This document shows, piece by piece, positions 1-7,424 of a DNA stretch of 16,001 nt (position 1 is its first letter; each line of letters opens with the position of its first letter). The stretch comes from Desulfobulbus sp. GTDB lineage: Bacteria > Desulfobacterota > Desulfobulbia > Desulfobulbales > Desulfobulbaceae. A program made the translations under genes and the position numbers. The notes below the pieces were generated by a model, which saw only the letters and a program-made list of their open reading frames with translations, made no database searches and was not told the DNA's origin. The stretch spans positions 1 through 16,001 of the forward strand of contig JAUWAH010000007.1 in the NCBI GenBank assembly GCA_030602145.1. The letters are read 5' to 3'.

Positions 1-49
1 TTGCCGTTTGCTTTGAGCTATTGGCCCTGAAAGGGGCAAGGAGACCTCT

Positions 50-346
50 ATGCTGAAAAAAAGCTATTCCAAAACCGGAACGGCCTGCCGCGTCACCTTC
101 AAATACGAAAATGAAGAGAACGCCGCTTCCGCCGTCCTGGCGGGCGAATTTAACGGCTGGTCCCTGTATGAGACACCGATGAAGAAACTCAAGGACGGCA
201 GCTTCTCGGCCACCCTTTCCCTGCCCGCCGGACAAAGCTACCGTTTTCGCTATGTGCTCGACGGCGGTGTCTGGGTCAACGACAGCGATGCCGACGGCTA
301 CGCCCCCAACGAGTACGGCGAGGCCAATTCGGTCCTGACCATCTGA
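50..346 (+). CDS. Small stand-alone CBM48 (AMPK/isoamylase-N-type glycogen-binding) protein
   Basis: This 98-residue protein is almost entirely one CBM48/isoamylase N-terminal-like beta-sandwich. It shows the GEFNGW motif (residues 32-37), a following charged loop, the YRFRYVLDG strand (64-72), the tryptophan of VWVND (75) and a final NEYG turn (87-90). In this family these aromatic residues contact alpha-glucan chains, and the domain usually sits on branching or debranching enzymes or AMPK beta subunits. Here no catalytic domain follows, so a glycogen-binding or targeting role is inferred. The start is supported by AAGGAG at 38-43, six bases before the ATG. A small hairpin (21-28 with 32-39, one mismatch) touches that ribosome site. 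The gene is convergent with the carbonic anhydrase gene, with a 30-base gap. There is no signal peptide or membrane segment, so it is presumably cytoplasmic. Confidence 0.85.
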   Translation: MLKKSYSKTGTACRVTFKYENEENAASAVLAGEFNGWSLYETPMKKLKDGSFSATLSLPAGQSYRFRYVLDGGVWVNDSDADGYAPNEYGEANSVLTI

Positions 347-376
347 CCGGGTCGTCAGGCAGGGTCGGCGGGCGGC

Positions 377-931
377 TTAAAAGCAGTCGCCCACCCTGGC
401 CCGGTGATACTCGTTTTTAAGGGCCACATAGCGGCGCCAGGAGGCGTGCATCTCCTCGACCTGGGCATCTGTAACCTCCTTGACCACCTTGGCCGGCGTG
501 CCCATGATCAGGCTGCGGGGAGGAAACTGCTTGCCGGGGGTGACCACCGAGCCGGCGCCGACGATCGACTCCCGTCCGATGACCGCACCGTCGAGGATGA
601 TGGCCCCCATGCCGATCAGACAGAGATCGCCCACCGTGCAGCCATGGAGAATGGCCCGGTGGCCGACGGTGACATCGGCGCCGATGATGGTGGGGTGGCC
701 GTCCCGGTCGTCCCGCTCCGCTCCTTCATGCTGGGTGATGTGGAGCAGGCTGAGATCCTGGATGTTGGTGCGAGGCCCGATGCGGATGCGGTGGACATCG
801 CCCCGGCAGATGACCCCGAACCACAGGGACACATCCTCGCCCAGAATCACATCGCCGATCAGGGTGGCATTGGGAGCCACCCACCCGCCTGTGCCGACCT
901 GCGGCTGATAGTCACGGTATGGCAGAATCAT
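377..931 (-). CDS. Gamma-carbonic anhydrase family protein (left-handed beta-helix)
   Basis: The 184-residue length and hexapeptide-repeat pattern (I-G-x-x-x-x turns such as LIGDVILGEDV and IIGADVTVG) are those of the YrdA/PaaY/CamH-like gamma-carbonic anhydrase family. The three predicted zinc ligands are present: H64 in SLLH, H91 in VGH and H96 in ILHG. So is the conserved NIQD motif (56-59). Family members hydrate CO2 or act as metal-binding trimers of unclear function, so enzymatic activity is likely but not certain. The loop after H64 (about residues 66-80) is acidic and somewhat long. The start is secure: AGGAGG lies about four bases before the ATG. A consensus-like promoter sits about 115 bases upstream inside the end of the ABC gene, so the gene is probably transcribed on its own. 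Confidence 0.92.
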   Translation of the reverse strand: MILPYRDYQPQVGTGGWVAPNATLIGDVILGEDVSLWFGVICRGDVHRIRIGPRTNIQDLSLLHITQHEGAERDDRDGHPTIIGADVTVGHRAILHGCTVGDLCLIGMGAIILDGAVIGRESIVGAGSVVTPGKQFPPRSLIMGTPAKVVKEVTDAQVEEMHASWRRYVALKNEYHRARVGDCF

Positions 932-1043
932 CGTTCCTCCTTGTATCTTGGGGCAATGGGCCGGTCGCCTCCGAAGGCGCCGTGCACCGGGTGAATCGCT
1001 CGGGACCTTGCTCCGTCTTCGCTTCCGGATGCAATGTCTTGCT

Positions 1044-1071
1044 ATTATAATGCCGGTCCATGGCTGGTCAA
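1044..1071 (-). promoter_or_regulatory. Predicted sigma70 promoter for the gamma-carbonic anhydrase gene
   Basis: On the minus strand TTGACC (1066-1071) and a perfect TATAAT (1044-1049) are separated by 16 bases. They read toward the carbonic anhydrase start at 931. The -10 box contains the TAA stop codon of the ABC ATPase gene (1047-1045). The expected start point near 1037 would give a leader of roughly 106 bases. Confidence 0.55.
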
Positions 1072-2541
1072 CCGCCCGCCCCCCTCGGTCGAGGGTTTTT
1101 CATCGCTGGCCGGCGAGGAACTGTGGCGGGGTTCGAAGCAGATGCGCTGGCGGAAAAAATCACGATATTCGTCCGTGCGGTGGCTGACATAGACGATGGT
1201 CGCCAGGTCCTCGGCGGCGAGCCGGGCGAGGAAATCGAGCAGTGCCCGGCGGTTGGCCTCGTCCAGGCCCTGGGTCGGTTCGTCGAGGATCAGCAGCTGC
1301 GGGGTCTTGATCAGGGCGCGGGCCAGCAGGATCAGCCGCTGCTCGCCGTAACTCAGTCGCAGAAAGGACTGCTGGGCCCGGTGGGCCAGGTTGAGTCGCC
1401 GCAACCACCGCCGGCCCAGTTGCAACTCGGCCGGACTGGGCCGGGTGTAGAGGCCGATCGAGTCGAACAGGCCGGAGACGACGATGGCCAGGGCGCTGCC
1501 GGCCACCCGGTGGTTGCGGTGCAGGTCCGGGCTGACAATGCCCATGTGCCGCTTCAGTTCCCAGATCGACTCGCCGCTGCCCCGCCGCCTGCCGAACAGG
1601 GAGAGGTCGTTGACGTAGCAGAGGGGATGATCGCCGGTGATCATCTGGAGGAGGGTTGATTTGCCGCAGCCGTTGGGACCGGTGATCAGGGTGTGGTCAC
1701 CCCGGTTGATGGTCAAATCCAGGCCGGAGAAGACCTCGATGTCCTCATAGCGGGCAAATCCCCGACGCAGGGTGACCAGATTGTCGCCCGGCATCTTCTC
1801 CGCATCCAACCTTCGCTCCCCGCGCAGTTCCTCGACCGAAACCTGGAAGAGCGGCCTCTGGCCGGCAAGCAGGGCTTCGATCCCGGCCAGAACCGAGGAC
1901 CGTTGCCCCTGGATGACAAGGGTGCCGTTGGCAAAGGCGCCCAGATGGGTGCACCACGACGGCATATCGGCGCGGTTGTTGACCAGGAGAAGCAGACCGA
2001 TGCCCTGGCGGTGCACGCCGGCCAGGACCCGGTCCAGGTCCCGGCAACCGGCCTGATCGAGTCCCTCGTAGGGGTTTTCCAGGATGAGCAGGGCAACACC
2101 CAGGCAGAGTTGCTGGACGAGGCAGAGTTTGCGCGCCTGGCCGGAACTGAGTTGCCGGTAGCCCCGATCGAGCACGCCATCGAGGGCGAACAGGTCGACC
2201 AGGTGACGATGGCGCTCGATGTCGGGGACAAAGGCCCGCGCCGGCGTGCCGGGATCGATCCGGCCGAGATAATCGGTGTCGTCCTTGCGCAGTTCGGCCT
2301 CGAAGATCGACTGCTGCCGTTTGAAGGAAAGCACCCCCGCGGCCGCTGGCAGGTCCAGGCGGGCGGCATGGTACCGGATCGGTTCGCCGGCGATCAGTTC
2401 GCCGAACGGACCAATACCGGACCCGTTGCCGCCGATCAGGCACCAGGCCTCGCCCGCACCGATCGTCAGCCTGTCGACAGCCAGGCCGTCGGCCACCAGC
2501 CCTTCGATGACCAGCCGACCGTTCTCGTCCCCGCCGGTCAT
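1045..2541 (-). CDS. ModF/PhrA-like tandem ABC ATPase with a degenerate first ATPase domain
   Basis: This 498-residue soluble protein has two ABC nucleotide-binding domains and no membrane segment, the plan of the ModF (PhrA, 'photorepair protein') family, whose precise role is unsettled. Domain 2 looks complete: Walker A GPNGCGKST (288-296), signature LSYGEQ (396-401), Walker B LLILDEP (416-422) and the H-loop histidine in YVSH (454). Domain 1 keeps the signature LSSGQ (131-135). However, its Walker A reads GGNGSGIG (37-44), with the lysine and following serine lost, and its Walker B region reads LLILENPYEGLD (151-162), lacking both the usual Asp and the catalytic Glu. One catalytically dead site is therefore predicted. 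The gene starts within the aldo/keto reductase stop (ATGA), implying translational coupling. The last 25 residues are low complexity. Confidence 0.88.
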   Translation of the reverse strand: MTGGDENGRLVIEGLVADGLAVDRLTIGAGEAWCLIGGNGSGIGPFGELIAGEPIRYHAARLDLPAAAGVLSFKRQQSIFEAELRKDDTDYLGRIDPGTPARAFVPDIERHRHLVDLFALDGVLDRGYRQLSSGQARKLCLVQQLCLGVALLILENPYEGLDQAGCRDLDRVLAGVHRQGIGLLLLVNNRADMPSWCTHLGAFANGTLVIQGQRSSVLAGIEALLAGQRPLFQVSVEELRGERRLDAEKMPGDNLVTLRRGFARYEDIEVFSGLDLTINRGDHTLITGPNGCGKSTLLQMITGDHPLCYVNDLSLFGRRRGSGESIWELKRHMGIVSPDLHRNHRVAGSALAIVVSGLFDSIGLYTRPSPAELQLGRRWLRRLNLAHRAQQSFLRLSYGEQRLILLARALIKTPQLLILDEPTQGLDEANRRALLDFLARLAAEDLATIVYVSHRTDEYRDFFRQRICFEPRHSSSPASDEKPSTEGGGRLTSHGPAL

Positions 2542-3491
2542 TCGTCCCAGAGTTGTGCCAGGCTGTAGGGTGACCCCCCTCCGGTGAAGAACGAGCCATC
2601 GACGAAGCGGTAGCCCCGGTCAAGGGCGGCGATGTCGGCCATGTCCTCGGCGTCGAGCACCAGGTTGATGGCGGCCAGGTTCTGCCGCAGCCGCTCCGGA
2701 TGGACCGATTTGGGAATGACCACGGTCCGGCGCCCCAGTCCCCAGGCGAGCAGGACCTGGGCCGGGGTGGCCCGATGCCTGGCCGCCACCTTTTGGATGA
2801 CCGGATGGTCGAGCAGGGTCGGCTCGTCCTTCTTTTTCAGAGCTGCGGGGCGGTCGCCCGAGCCGAGCGGCGAATAGGCGGTGACCAGGATACCCTTGTC
2901 CCTGCAGAAGGCGAGCATCGGCTCCTGCTGCAGATAGGGGTGGAGTTCGATCTGGTTCATCGCCGGCGGAATGGTTGCCTGCCGACAGAGGGCGTCCAGT
3001 TTGGCGACGCTGAAATTGCAGACGCCGATGTGTCGGGTCAGTCCATCGGCCACACACTCCTCCATCGCCCTCCAGGTGTCGATGATCGGCATGTCCTCGA
3101 GGGGAACATAGTCCGCGCCGCTACGGGGGAAGAGCACCCCCGGCTTGAAGGCCACCGGCCAGTGGACGAGATAGAGGTCGAGATAGTCGACCCGCAGGTC
3201 GGCCAGTGTCTTTTTCAGGGCAGCTCGCACCCGGTCGGGGGCGTGGGCATCGTTCCACAGTTTGGAGGTGATCCAGAGATATCCCCGGGAAACCCGGCCG
3301 GTGGCGATGACCTCGGCGATTGCCCCACCCACTTCGGGCTCGTTCTGATAGATGGGGGCGCAGTCGATGTGCCGGTAGCCGATGGCCAGGGCATCCTTGA
3401 CCGCATCCTGAACCGCTCCGGGTGCGGCCTTCCAGGTGCCAAGACCAAGGGCGGGCGGTTTTCCGGTCCCGTCGAGGGAAAAAGTGAGCAT
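2538..3491 (-). CDS. Aldo/keto reductase (AKR superfamily)
   Basis: This NADPH-dependent carbonyl reductase of the (beta/alpha)8 AKR superfamily is 317 residues, normal for the family. The catalytic tetrad falls at canonical positions: D43, Y48, K77 and H110. The HIDCAPIYQNE, SKLWN and LVHWP motifs surround it, and the NADP-binding VIPKS segment is near the C terminus. The reading frame stays open upstream to about 3719. The chosen ATG at 3491 has AGGAGG about six bases before it and begins the normal first strand, while the upstream extension has no family resemblance. Substrate cannot be read from sequence; alcohol or aldehyde reductase is the general expectation. The gene is first in a two-gene unit with the downstream ABC ATPase (four-base overlap). 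Confidence 0.93.
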   Translation of the reverse strand: MLTFSLDGTGKPPALGLGTWKAAPGAVQDAVKDALAIGYRHIDCAPIYQNEPEVGGAIAEVIATGRVSRGYLWITSKLWNDAHAPDRVRAALKKTLADLRVDYLDLYLVHWPVAFKPGVLFPRSGADYVPLEDMPIIDTWRAMEECVADGLTRHIGVCNFSVAKLDALCRQATIPPAMNQIELHPYLQQEPMLAFCRDKGILVTAYSPLGSGDRPAALKKKDEPTLLDHPVIQKVAARHRATPAQVLLAWGLGRRTVVIPKSVHPERLRQNLAAINLVLDAEDMADIAALDRGYRFVDGSFFTGGGSPYSLAQLWDE

Positions 3492-3578
3492 GGGTGGACC
3501 TCCTCGTGGTTTCGGGTGGATGCGGTCCGGCATGGGGCCGGTTGGCTGCCAAATTGTTGGCGGCTGTTTATTTCTGGT

Positions 3579-3607
3579 ACAGTAAAAAGGTGCCGCCCAT
3601 CCGTCAA
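3579..3607 (-). promoter_or_regulatory. Possible promoter for the aldo/keto reductase unit
   Basis: On the minus strand TTGACG (3602-3607) lies 17 bases from TACTGT (3579-3584), pointing at the reductase start. The -35 is good and the -10 is poor. An 8-base inverted repeat (GTTTATTT at 3566-3573, AAATAAAC at 3610-3617) brackets the element and could be an operator. A separate plus-strand TACAAT (3704-3709) may be the -10 for the diguanylate cyclase, but no good -35 goes with it. The rest of 3492-3770 shows no gene. Confidence 0.3.
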
Positions 3608-3770
3608 ATAAATAAACCGACGTGTTTCCTGCCGCCTGTCCGGCCTTCGGTCCGTTGACGGGAAGAGATCTTTTTTTTTCTTCGGCCTGCTGCGGGTTGG
3701 GGATACAATAGAACAGCACGGAGATCGGCCGGGCTCAACCGGAAAGATGAGGAGGCAACACACCGTCGTG

Positions 3771-5144
3771 ATGAAGGGCAAGGCACCACCGGATCTGAAG
3801 ATCCACAAGGAAATGGCGGACCAGCAAACCGTGGTCGTGGTCGATGACAGCGCCACCATGCGCGCCGTTATCCAAAAGGAGCTGGAGGTGGCCGGATTCC
3901 GCGTCGTCACCTTCAGCGACGGCCTGGAAGCCCTGTCCTCGCTGCGCTGGATGCAGAAGCTGCCCGACCTGATCACCCTGGACATCGACATGCCGCGAAT
4001 GGACGGCTTCGCCTGCTGCGAGCAGCTCAGGGAGATGGAGGCTCAGGGTGTGTACGGCGATATCAGGACGCCGACCCCCGTCCTCTTCGTATCCGCCAAC
4101 GACACCTTCGACCACCGCAGCCGAGGGTTTCATCTCGGCAGCCTGGAATTCATCTCCAAACCCTTCGCCCGCGGCGACATCGCCGCGGCAGTCTGCAAGG
4201 TGCTGCGGCCGCAAACGGTCTTTGCCGGCATGAGCGGGTTGGTGGTCGACGACAACCAGAGCCTCCGGCGGATGGTCCGCTCCTGCCTGGAGAGGTTCGG
4301 CCTGACGATCATCGAGGCGGAGAACGGCCGCCATGCCTTTGAGCTGCTCAAGGAAAATTTGGTGCAGATCGATCTGGCGATCGTCGATTACGACATGCCG
4401 GTGATGCGGGGTGACGAGTTCATTCACCTGGCCCGACAGCTTCCCGAGGTCGAACACCTGCCCCTGCTTTCCCTCAGCGGGACCGGTGAAAGCCAGGCGG
4501 TGCTGCGGATGTTCCGGGCCGGGGCCACCGATTACCTGGTTAAACCGTTCCTCGCCGAGGAGCTGCTGGCCCGGGTGCAGGTGCATCTCCAACTCCGCCG
4601 TCACATGCGCCGCCTGGAGGAAATGAACCGCAACCTCTACGACAAGGCGGTCAACGACTCCTTGACCGGGCTGCGCAACAAGCGCTACTTCCAGGAGGCC
4701 TTCGAGGAGATGTTCGCCCGGGCCCAGCGCTCACGGTCCGACCTGAGCTGCCTCTTTTTCGATCTCGATCACTTCAAGAAGGTCAACGACACCTGCGGCC
4801 ACGGTTTCGGCGACTATGTCCTCACCACCATCGGCGGGTTGGTGAAACAGCATATTCGCTGCGGCGATCTCGCCGCCCGGTTCGGCGGCGAGGAGTTCGT
4901 CATCGCCCTGCCCAACACCGGCCTGGAGGGGGCACAGTTCGTGGCCGAAAAGATCCGCGCCCTGGTGGAGGCCCATGGTTTCAAGGACCAGGGCCGGCAG
5001 TGGGCGGTCACCATCAGCATCGGGGTGGCTTCCCTGCACGCCCACCAGGCGAAGACCGCGGCAGCCCTGCTGCATGCCGCTGATCAGGGGCTGTACCGTG
5101 CTAAAAATGGCGGTCGCAACCGGGTCGCCAGCGACCCGGAGTGA
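3771..5144 (+). CDS. PleD-like diguanylate cyclase (REC-REC-GGDEF)
   Basis: This 457-residue response regulator makes the second messenger cyclic di-GMP from two GTP. REC1 (about 18-147) has acidic residues VVDD and phospho-acceptor D71 in TLDIDMP, with K130 in SKP. REC2 (about 155-275) has D206 in VDYDMP and K258 in VKPF. The GGDEF domain (about 290-450) has an intact active-site GGEEF (372-376) and an upstream RxxD inhibitory site (R363-D366, five residues before it), so product inhibition is expected. The order matches Caulobacter PleD, except that here both REC domains keep the acceptor Asp. The start is uncertain. ATG 3771 and GTG 3768 follow AGGAGG (3750-3755) at a long spacing. An ATG at 3747 would add eight residues, and ATG 3813 is also possible. 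No cognate kinase is adjacent on this strand. Confidence 0.92.
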   Translation: MKGKAPPDLKIHKEMADQQTVVVVDDSATMRAVIQKELEVAGFRVVTFSDGLEALSSLRWMQKLPDLITLDIDMPRMDGFACCEQLREMEAQGVYGDIRTPTPVLFVSANDTFDHRSRGFHLGSLEFISKPFARGDIAAAVCKVLRPQTVFAGMSGLVVDDNQSLRRMVRSCLERFGLTIIEAENGRHAFELLKENLVQIDLAIVDYDMPVMRGDEFIHLARQLPEVEHLPLLSLSGTGESQAVLRMFRAGATDYLVKPFLAEELLARVQVHLQLRRHMRRLEEMNRNLYDKAVNDSLTGLRNKRYFQEAFEEMFARAQRSRSDLSCLFFDLDHFKKVNDTCGHGFGDYVLTTIGGLVKQHIRCGDLAARFGGEEFVIALPNTGLEGAQFVAEKIRALVEAHGFKDQGRQWAVTISIGVASLHAHQAKTAAALLHAADQGLYRAKNGGRNRVASDPE

Positions 5145-5197
5145 TCCGTTCCCCCCTTGCGCCGTCCATCGGGACAGGGCTGATGTGCTTCAGGTGC

Positions 5198-5234
5198 CCC
5201 GAATTGTCCGCCTGGCAATGTGTCCAGATTCGGG
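5198..5234. repeat. Inverted repeat between convergent genes
   Basis: CCCGAAT (5198-5204) and ATTCGGG (5228-5234) form a perfect 7-base inverted repeat with a 23-base loop, in the 105-base gap between the convergent cyclase and REC/beta-helix genes. There is no T-run on either side, so it is not a typical intrinsic terminator, although it may act as a weak bidirectional structure. Confidence 0.3.
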
Positions 5235-5249
5235 AGCAGGTGAAGAAGT

Positions 5250-6959
5250 TTACTCCGGGCAGCTATGGTAATCCGAAGGCGCGGCACCTTCATGCATGCC
5301 ATAGAGCCTGATGTTCTTCCTGCTGAAGTAAGTGGCGGCCGGCACCGCAATGATGTTTCGCCTCTTGTTGGCGTGCACCATCGCATTTTCATCGTCAATA
5401 TGGATCAACCTGTCGCCAAGCCCCTTGGCGTCAAACTCAGCCCTTGGTTTGAGGATCGCCCTCAACTTGCCCCCTTCGTACAGTTCCCCCTTTTCCAGCA
5501 GTTCTTGGAATGTGTCGTGGGTGACATGGCCGCAGACCAGATGGTGGTCCGGTATGATTATCCTGTCATAGGCACTCCGGCCCCGTATGGTCGTCAGGGG
5601 GCCGGCGACACTGCCCTTGCCGAGGTTGACGTTTTCAAGCATGCAGTGGAACAGGGTGGCCGAGTAGGCCTCCATCTTGACGTTGCTCGTCCACACACCG
5701 TGGGCGCCAATATTGTAGCCGCCAAAATAGGTTGCTTTTCGGATGTTGTGATCCTGGATGTTGACATTCGGGCCGTCGAATTCGCAGCTTTTTATATGGG
5801 CAAATGGCCCGATGTAGAGATTCCGCACCCGGGGCGACAAGATGTGCAAGCTTTCGATGAACGCCAACGGGTCGAAGAATCCGATGCCCATCTTGTTGTG
5901 TTTGTGATCCTTGGCCACCGACGCCCTCATGAGGGTGAAGGATTGCTGGAATTGATCTTTCTGCATTTCGACCGCTTCGGGGGGCAGGTGGATGGTGTAG
6001 CCGCCGAACAGGACGGTTCCGGAAGGAACGGATGCCGCCGTGATCTTTTCAGCGATGTAACACGCATCGCCGACTTCGCAGTTGTCGGGCAACTCGCAAG
6101 CGGTATCCAGGACTGTCCTTGAACCGATCAAGACGTCCCGACCGATCTTGCTGCCATGGAAGGTCACGAAAGGATCCGATGAGACACCTTTGCCGATATG
6201 ATTCCATTTCCAGTGCAGGACACTGCCTTCTCTGACACTCCCTTCTATGCAGAATCGATGGCCATTGACAGGGTCGGTTTCGTCGCTTCTGATCACCACC
6301 CGATCGCCCAGGCTTGCAAAGGGGCCGAACTCAATGGAATTAGGCAGTCCTTCGATGACGATATCCCAGCCAGATGGACGGCGAATGTGTGGATCAATGC
6401 GGACCGGTTCGTAGAGTAGCCTGATATCCTGGAGGATTTTCGAAACAGGATTGCCCGTATCGATAAAGACATACCTGACATGGGGTGTCGGTGTGTCGGT
6501 GAGATTGAACCCATCGGTCAGCCGCTGAACTCTTCCCCGGTTGTGGATGAATTTGTCTTCGACAAAGAATTCTCCGGGCGGTGGGTGCCTGATCCCTGTT
6601 CCGCTGGCAACGGCCCGGATCTTTTCCAGAAGCACGTCGAGATCCACCGGTTTCTCGAGAACATCGGCGGCCCCGAGTTTCATGGCCTGGACGCCGTTTG
6701 CCACGGTGGCATGGCCGGTGAGCAAGATGATTCGCTGGTGGAGGTTCCTTGGCACCAATTCTTCCAGGACTTGCAGGCCGTCCATTTCCGGCATTTGTAA
6801 ATCGAGAAGAATGGCATCGACCAATGTGTTCTGCAATCTTGAGAGCGCCGTCTGGCCCGAAGAGGCCGTTTCGACCTCCAGACCCCTGAGGATCAGGCGT
6901 TCAGATAAAACATCGAGAAACTCTTGGTCATCGTCGATCAACAGTACCTTTTCAGTCAT
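5250..6959 (-). CDS. Response regulator with REC domain fused to a left-handed beta-helix (hexapeptide-repeat) domain
   Basis: This 569-residue protein starts with a complete REC domain: D10/D11, phospho-acceptor D53 in LLDLQMPEMDG, T81 and K103 in EKP. After a linker (about 120-200) come two blocks of hexapeptide-like turns typical of left-handed beta-helices. They span about 200-325 (for example FGPFASLGDRVVI, SKIGRDVLIGSRTVL) and about 370-480 (YIGPFAHIKS, GGYNIGAHGVW, LGKGSVAGPLTTIRG). A charged helical linker (328-356) separates them. The tail to 569 is unrecognised. Beta-helix proteins are usually acyl- or nucleotidyl-transferases or carbonic anhydrases. Block 2 carries NIQD (400-403) as in gamma-carbonic anhydrases, but the VGHxxxxH zinc pattern is not evident. 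As an output domain for a REC this is unusual, and the function is unknown. AAGGAC precedes the ATG, which overlaps the upstream REC stop (ATGA). It is the last gene of the operon. Confidence 0.85.
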   Translation of the reverse strand: MTEKVLLIDDDQEFLDVLSERLILRGLEVETASSGQTALSRLQNTLVDAILLDLQMPEMDGLQVLEELVPRNLHQRIILLTGHATVANGVQAMKLGAADVLEKPVDLDVLLEKIRAVASGTGIRHPPPGEFFVEDKFIHNRGRVQRLTDGFNLTDTPTPHVRYVFIDTGNPVSKILQDIRLLYEPVRIDPHIRRPSGWDIVIEGLPNSIEFGPFASLGDRVVIRSDETDPVNGHRFCIEGSVREGSVLHWKWNHIGKGVSSDPFVTFHGSKIGRDVLIGSRTVLDTACELPDNCEVGDACYIAEKITAASVPSGTVLFGGYTIHLPPEAVEMQKDQFQQSFTLMRASVAKDHKHNKMGIGFFDPLAFIESLHILSPRVRNLYIGPFAHIKSCEFDGPNVNIQDHNIRKATYFGGYNIGAHGVWTSNVKMEAYSATLFHCMLENVNLGKGSVAGPLTTIRGRSAYDRIIIPDHHLVCGHVTHDTFQELLEKGELYEGGKLRAILKPRAEFDAKGLGDRLIHIDDENAMVHANKRRNIIAVPAATYFSRKNIRLYGMHEGAAPSDYHSCPE

Positions 6960-7378
6960 GGTGTCCTTTTTTTGAACAGTTGATGGAAGAACTTGCCCGA
7001 TTGTGGCGCAGGTTTCTTTGCGGTGGCGACTTTGGTTATTTTTTCCACCAATTCTCTGATGTCGATGGGTTTTTCGAGGACATCGGCCGCGCCGAGTTTC
7101 ATGGCCTGCACCCCTTTGGCCACCGTGGCATGGGCGGTCAACAAGATGATTTGCTGGCCGGGAACCATGTCCGTGAGCTTCTCCAGGGTTTGCAGCCCAT
7201 CCATTTCCGGCATCTGCAGGTCAAGCAGAATGACGTCGAACGATTCGCTTTTCAGTCGATCAAGGGCAATTCGGGACGATACCGCAGTTGTCACGTCAAA
7301 TCCTCGTATGGCCAGTCGTTCCGAAAGCACATCGAGAAACTCTTGATCATCGTCGATCAGTAACACCTGTATAGACAT
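6956..7378 (-). CDS. Single-domain response regulator (REC only)
   Basis: A 140-residue CheY-like receiver with all key residues: D10/D11, phospho-acceptor D53 in LLDLQMPEMDG, T81 and K103 in EKP. There is no output domain, only a short basic tail (about 118-140). By eye it is roughly two-thirds identical, without gaps, to the REC domain of the downstream beta-helix protein, which points to a tandem duplication. AGAGGA lies a few bases before the ATG. The stop overlaps the next start (ATGA), so the two are translationally coupled. It probably acts as a phosphate shuttle or sink in the relay encoded by the operon (inference). Confidence 0.92.
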   Translation of the reverse strand: MSIQVLLIDDDQEFLDVLSERLAIRGFDVTTAVSSRIALDRLKSESFDVILLDLQMPEMDGLQTLEKLTDMVPGQQIILLTAHATVAKGVQAMKLGAADVLEKPIDIRELVEKITKVATAKKPAPQSGKFFHQLFKKRTP

Positions 7379-7424
7379 GGCATCCTCTCTGGGAAAAGGC
7401 TTTGATCAATCGAATGCGGCCTTT

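Noticed and set aside
1046..1051. Plus-strand TATAAT
   Set aside because: It points into the antisense of the ABC gene with no plus-strand gene to drive. The same bases read as a better minus-strand -10.
1693..2568. Long plus-strand open frame of 291 codons opposite the ABC ATPase
   Set aside because: It is a high-GC shadow of the well-supported minus-strand gene, with no family resemblance and no ribosome site logic.
3492..3719. N-terminal extension of the aldo/keto reductase
   Set aside because: The frame is open, but the extension has no family similarity, and the ATG at 3491 has a strong AGGAGG and gives canonical active-site numbering.
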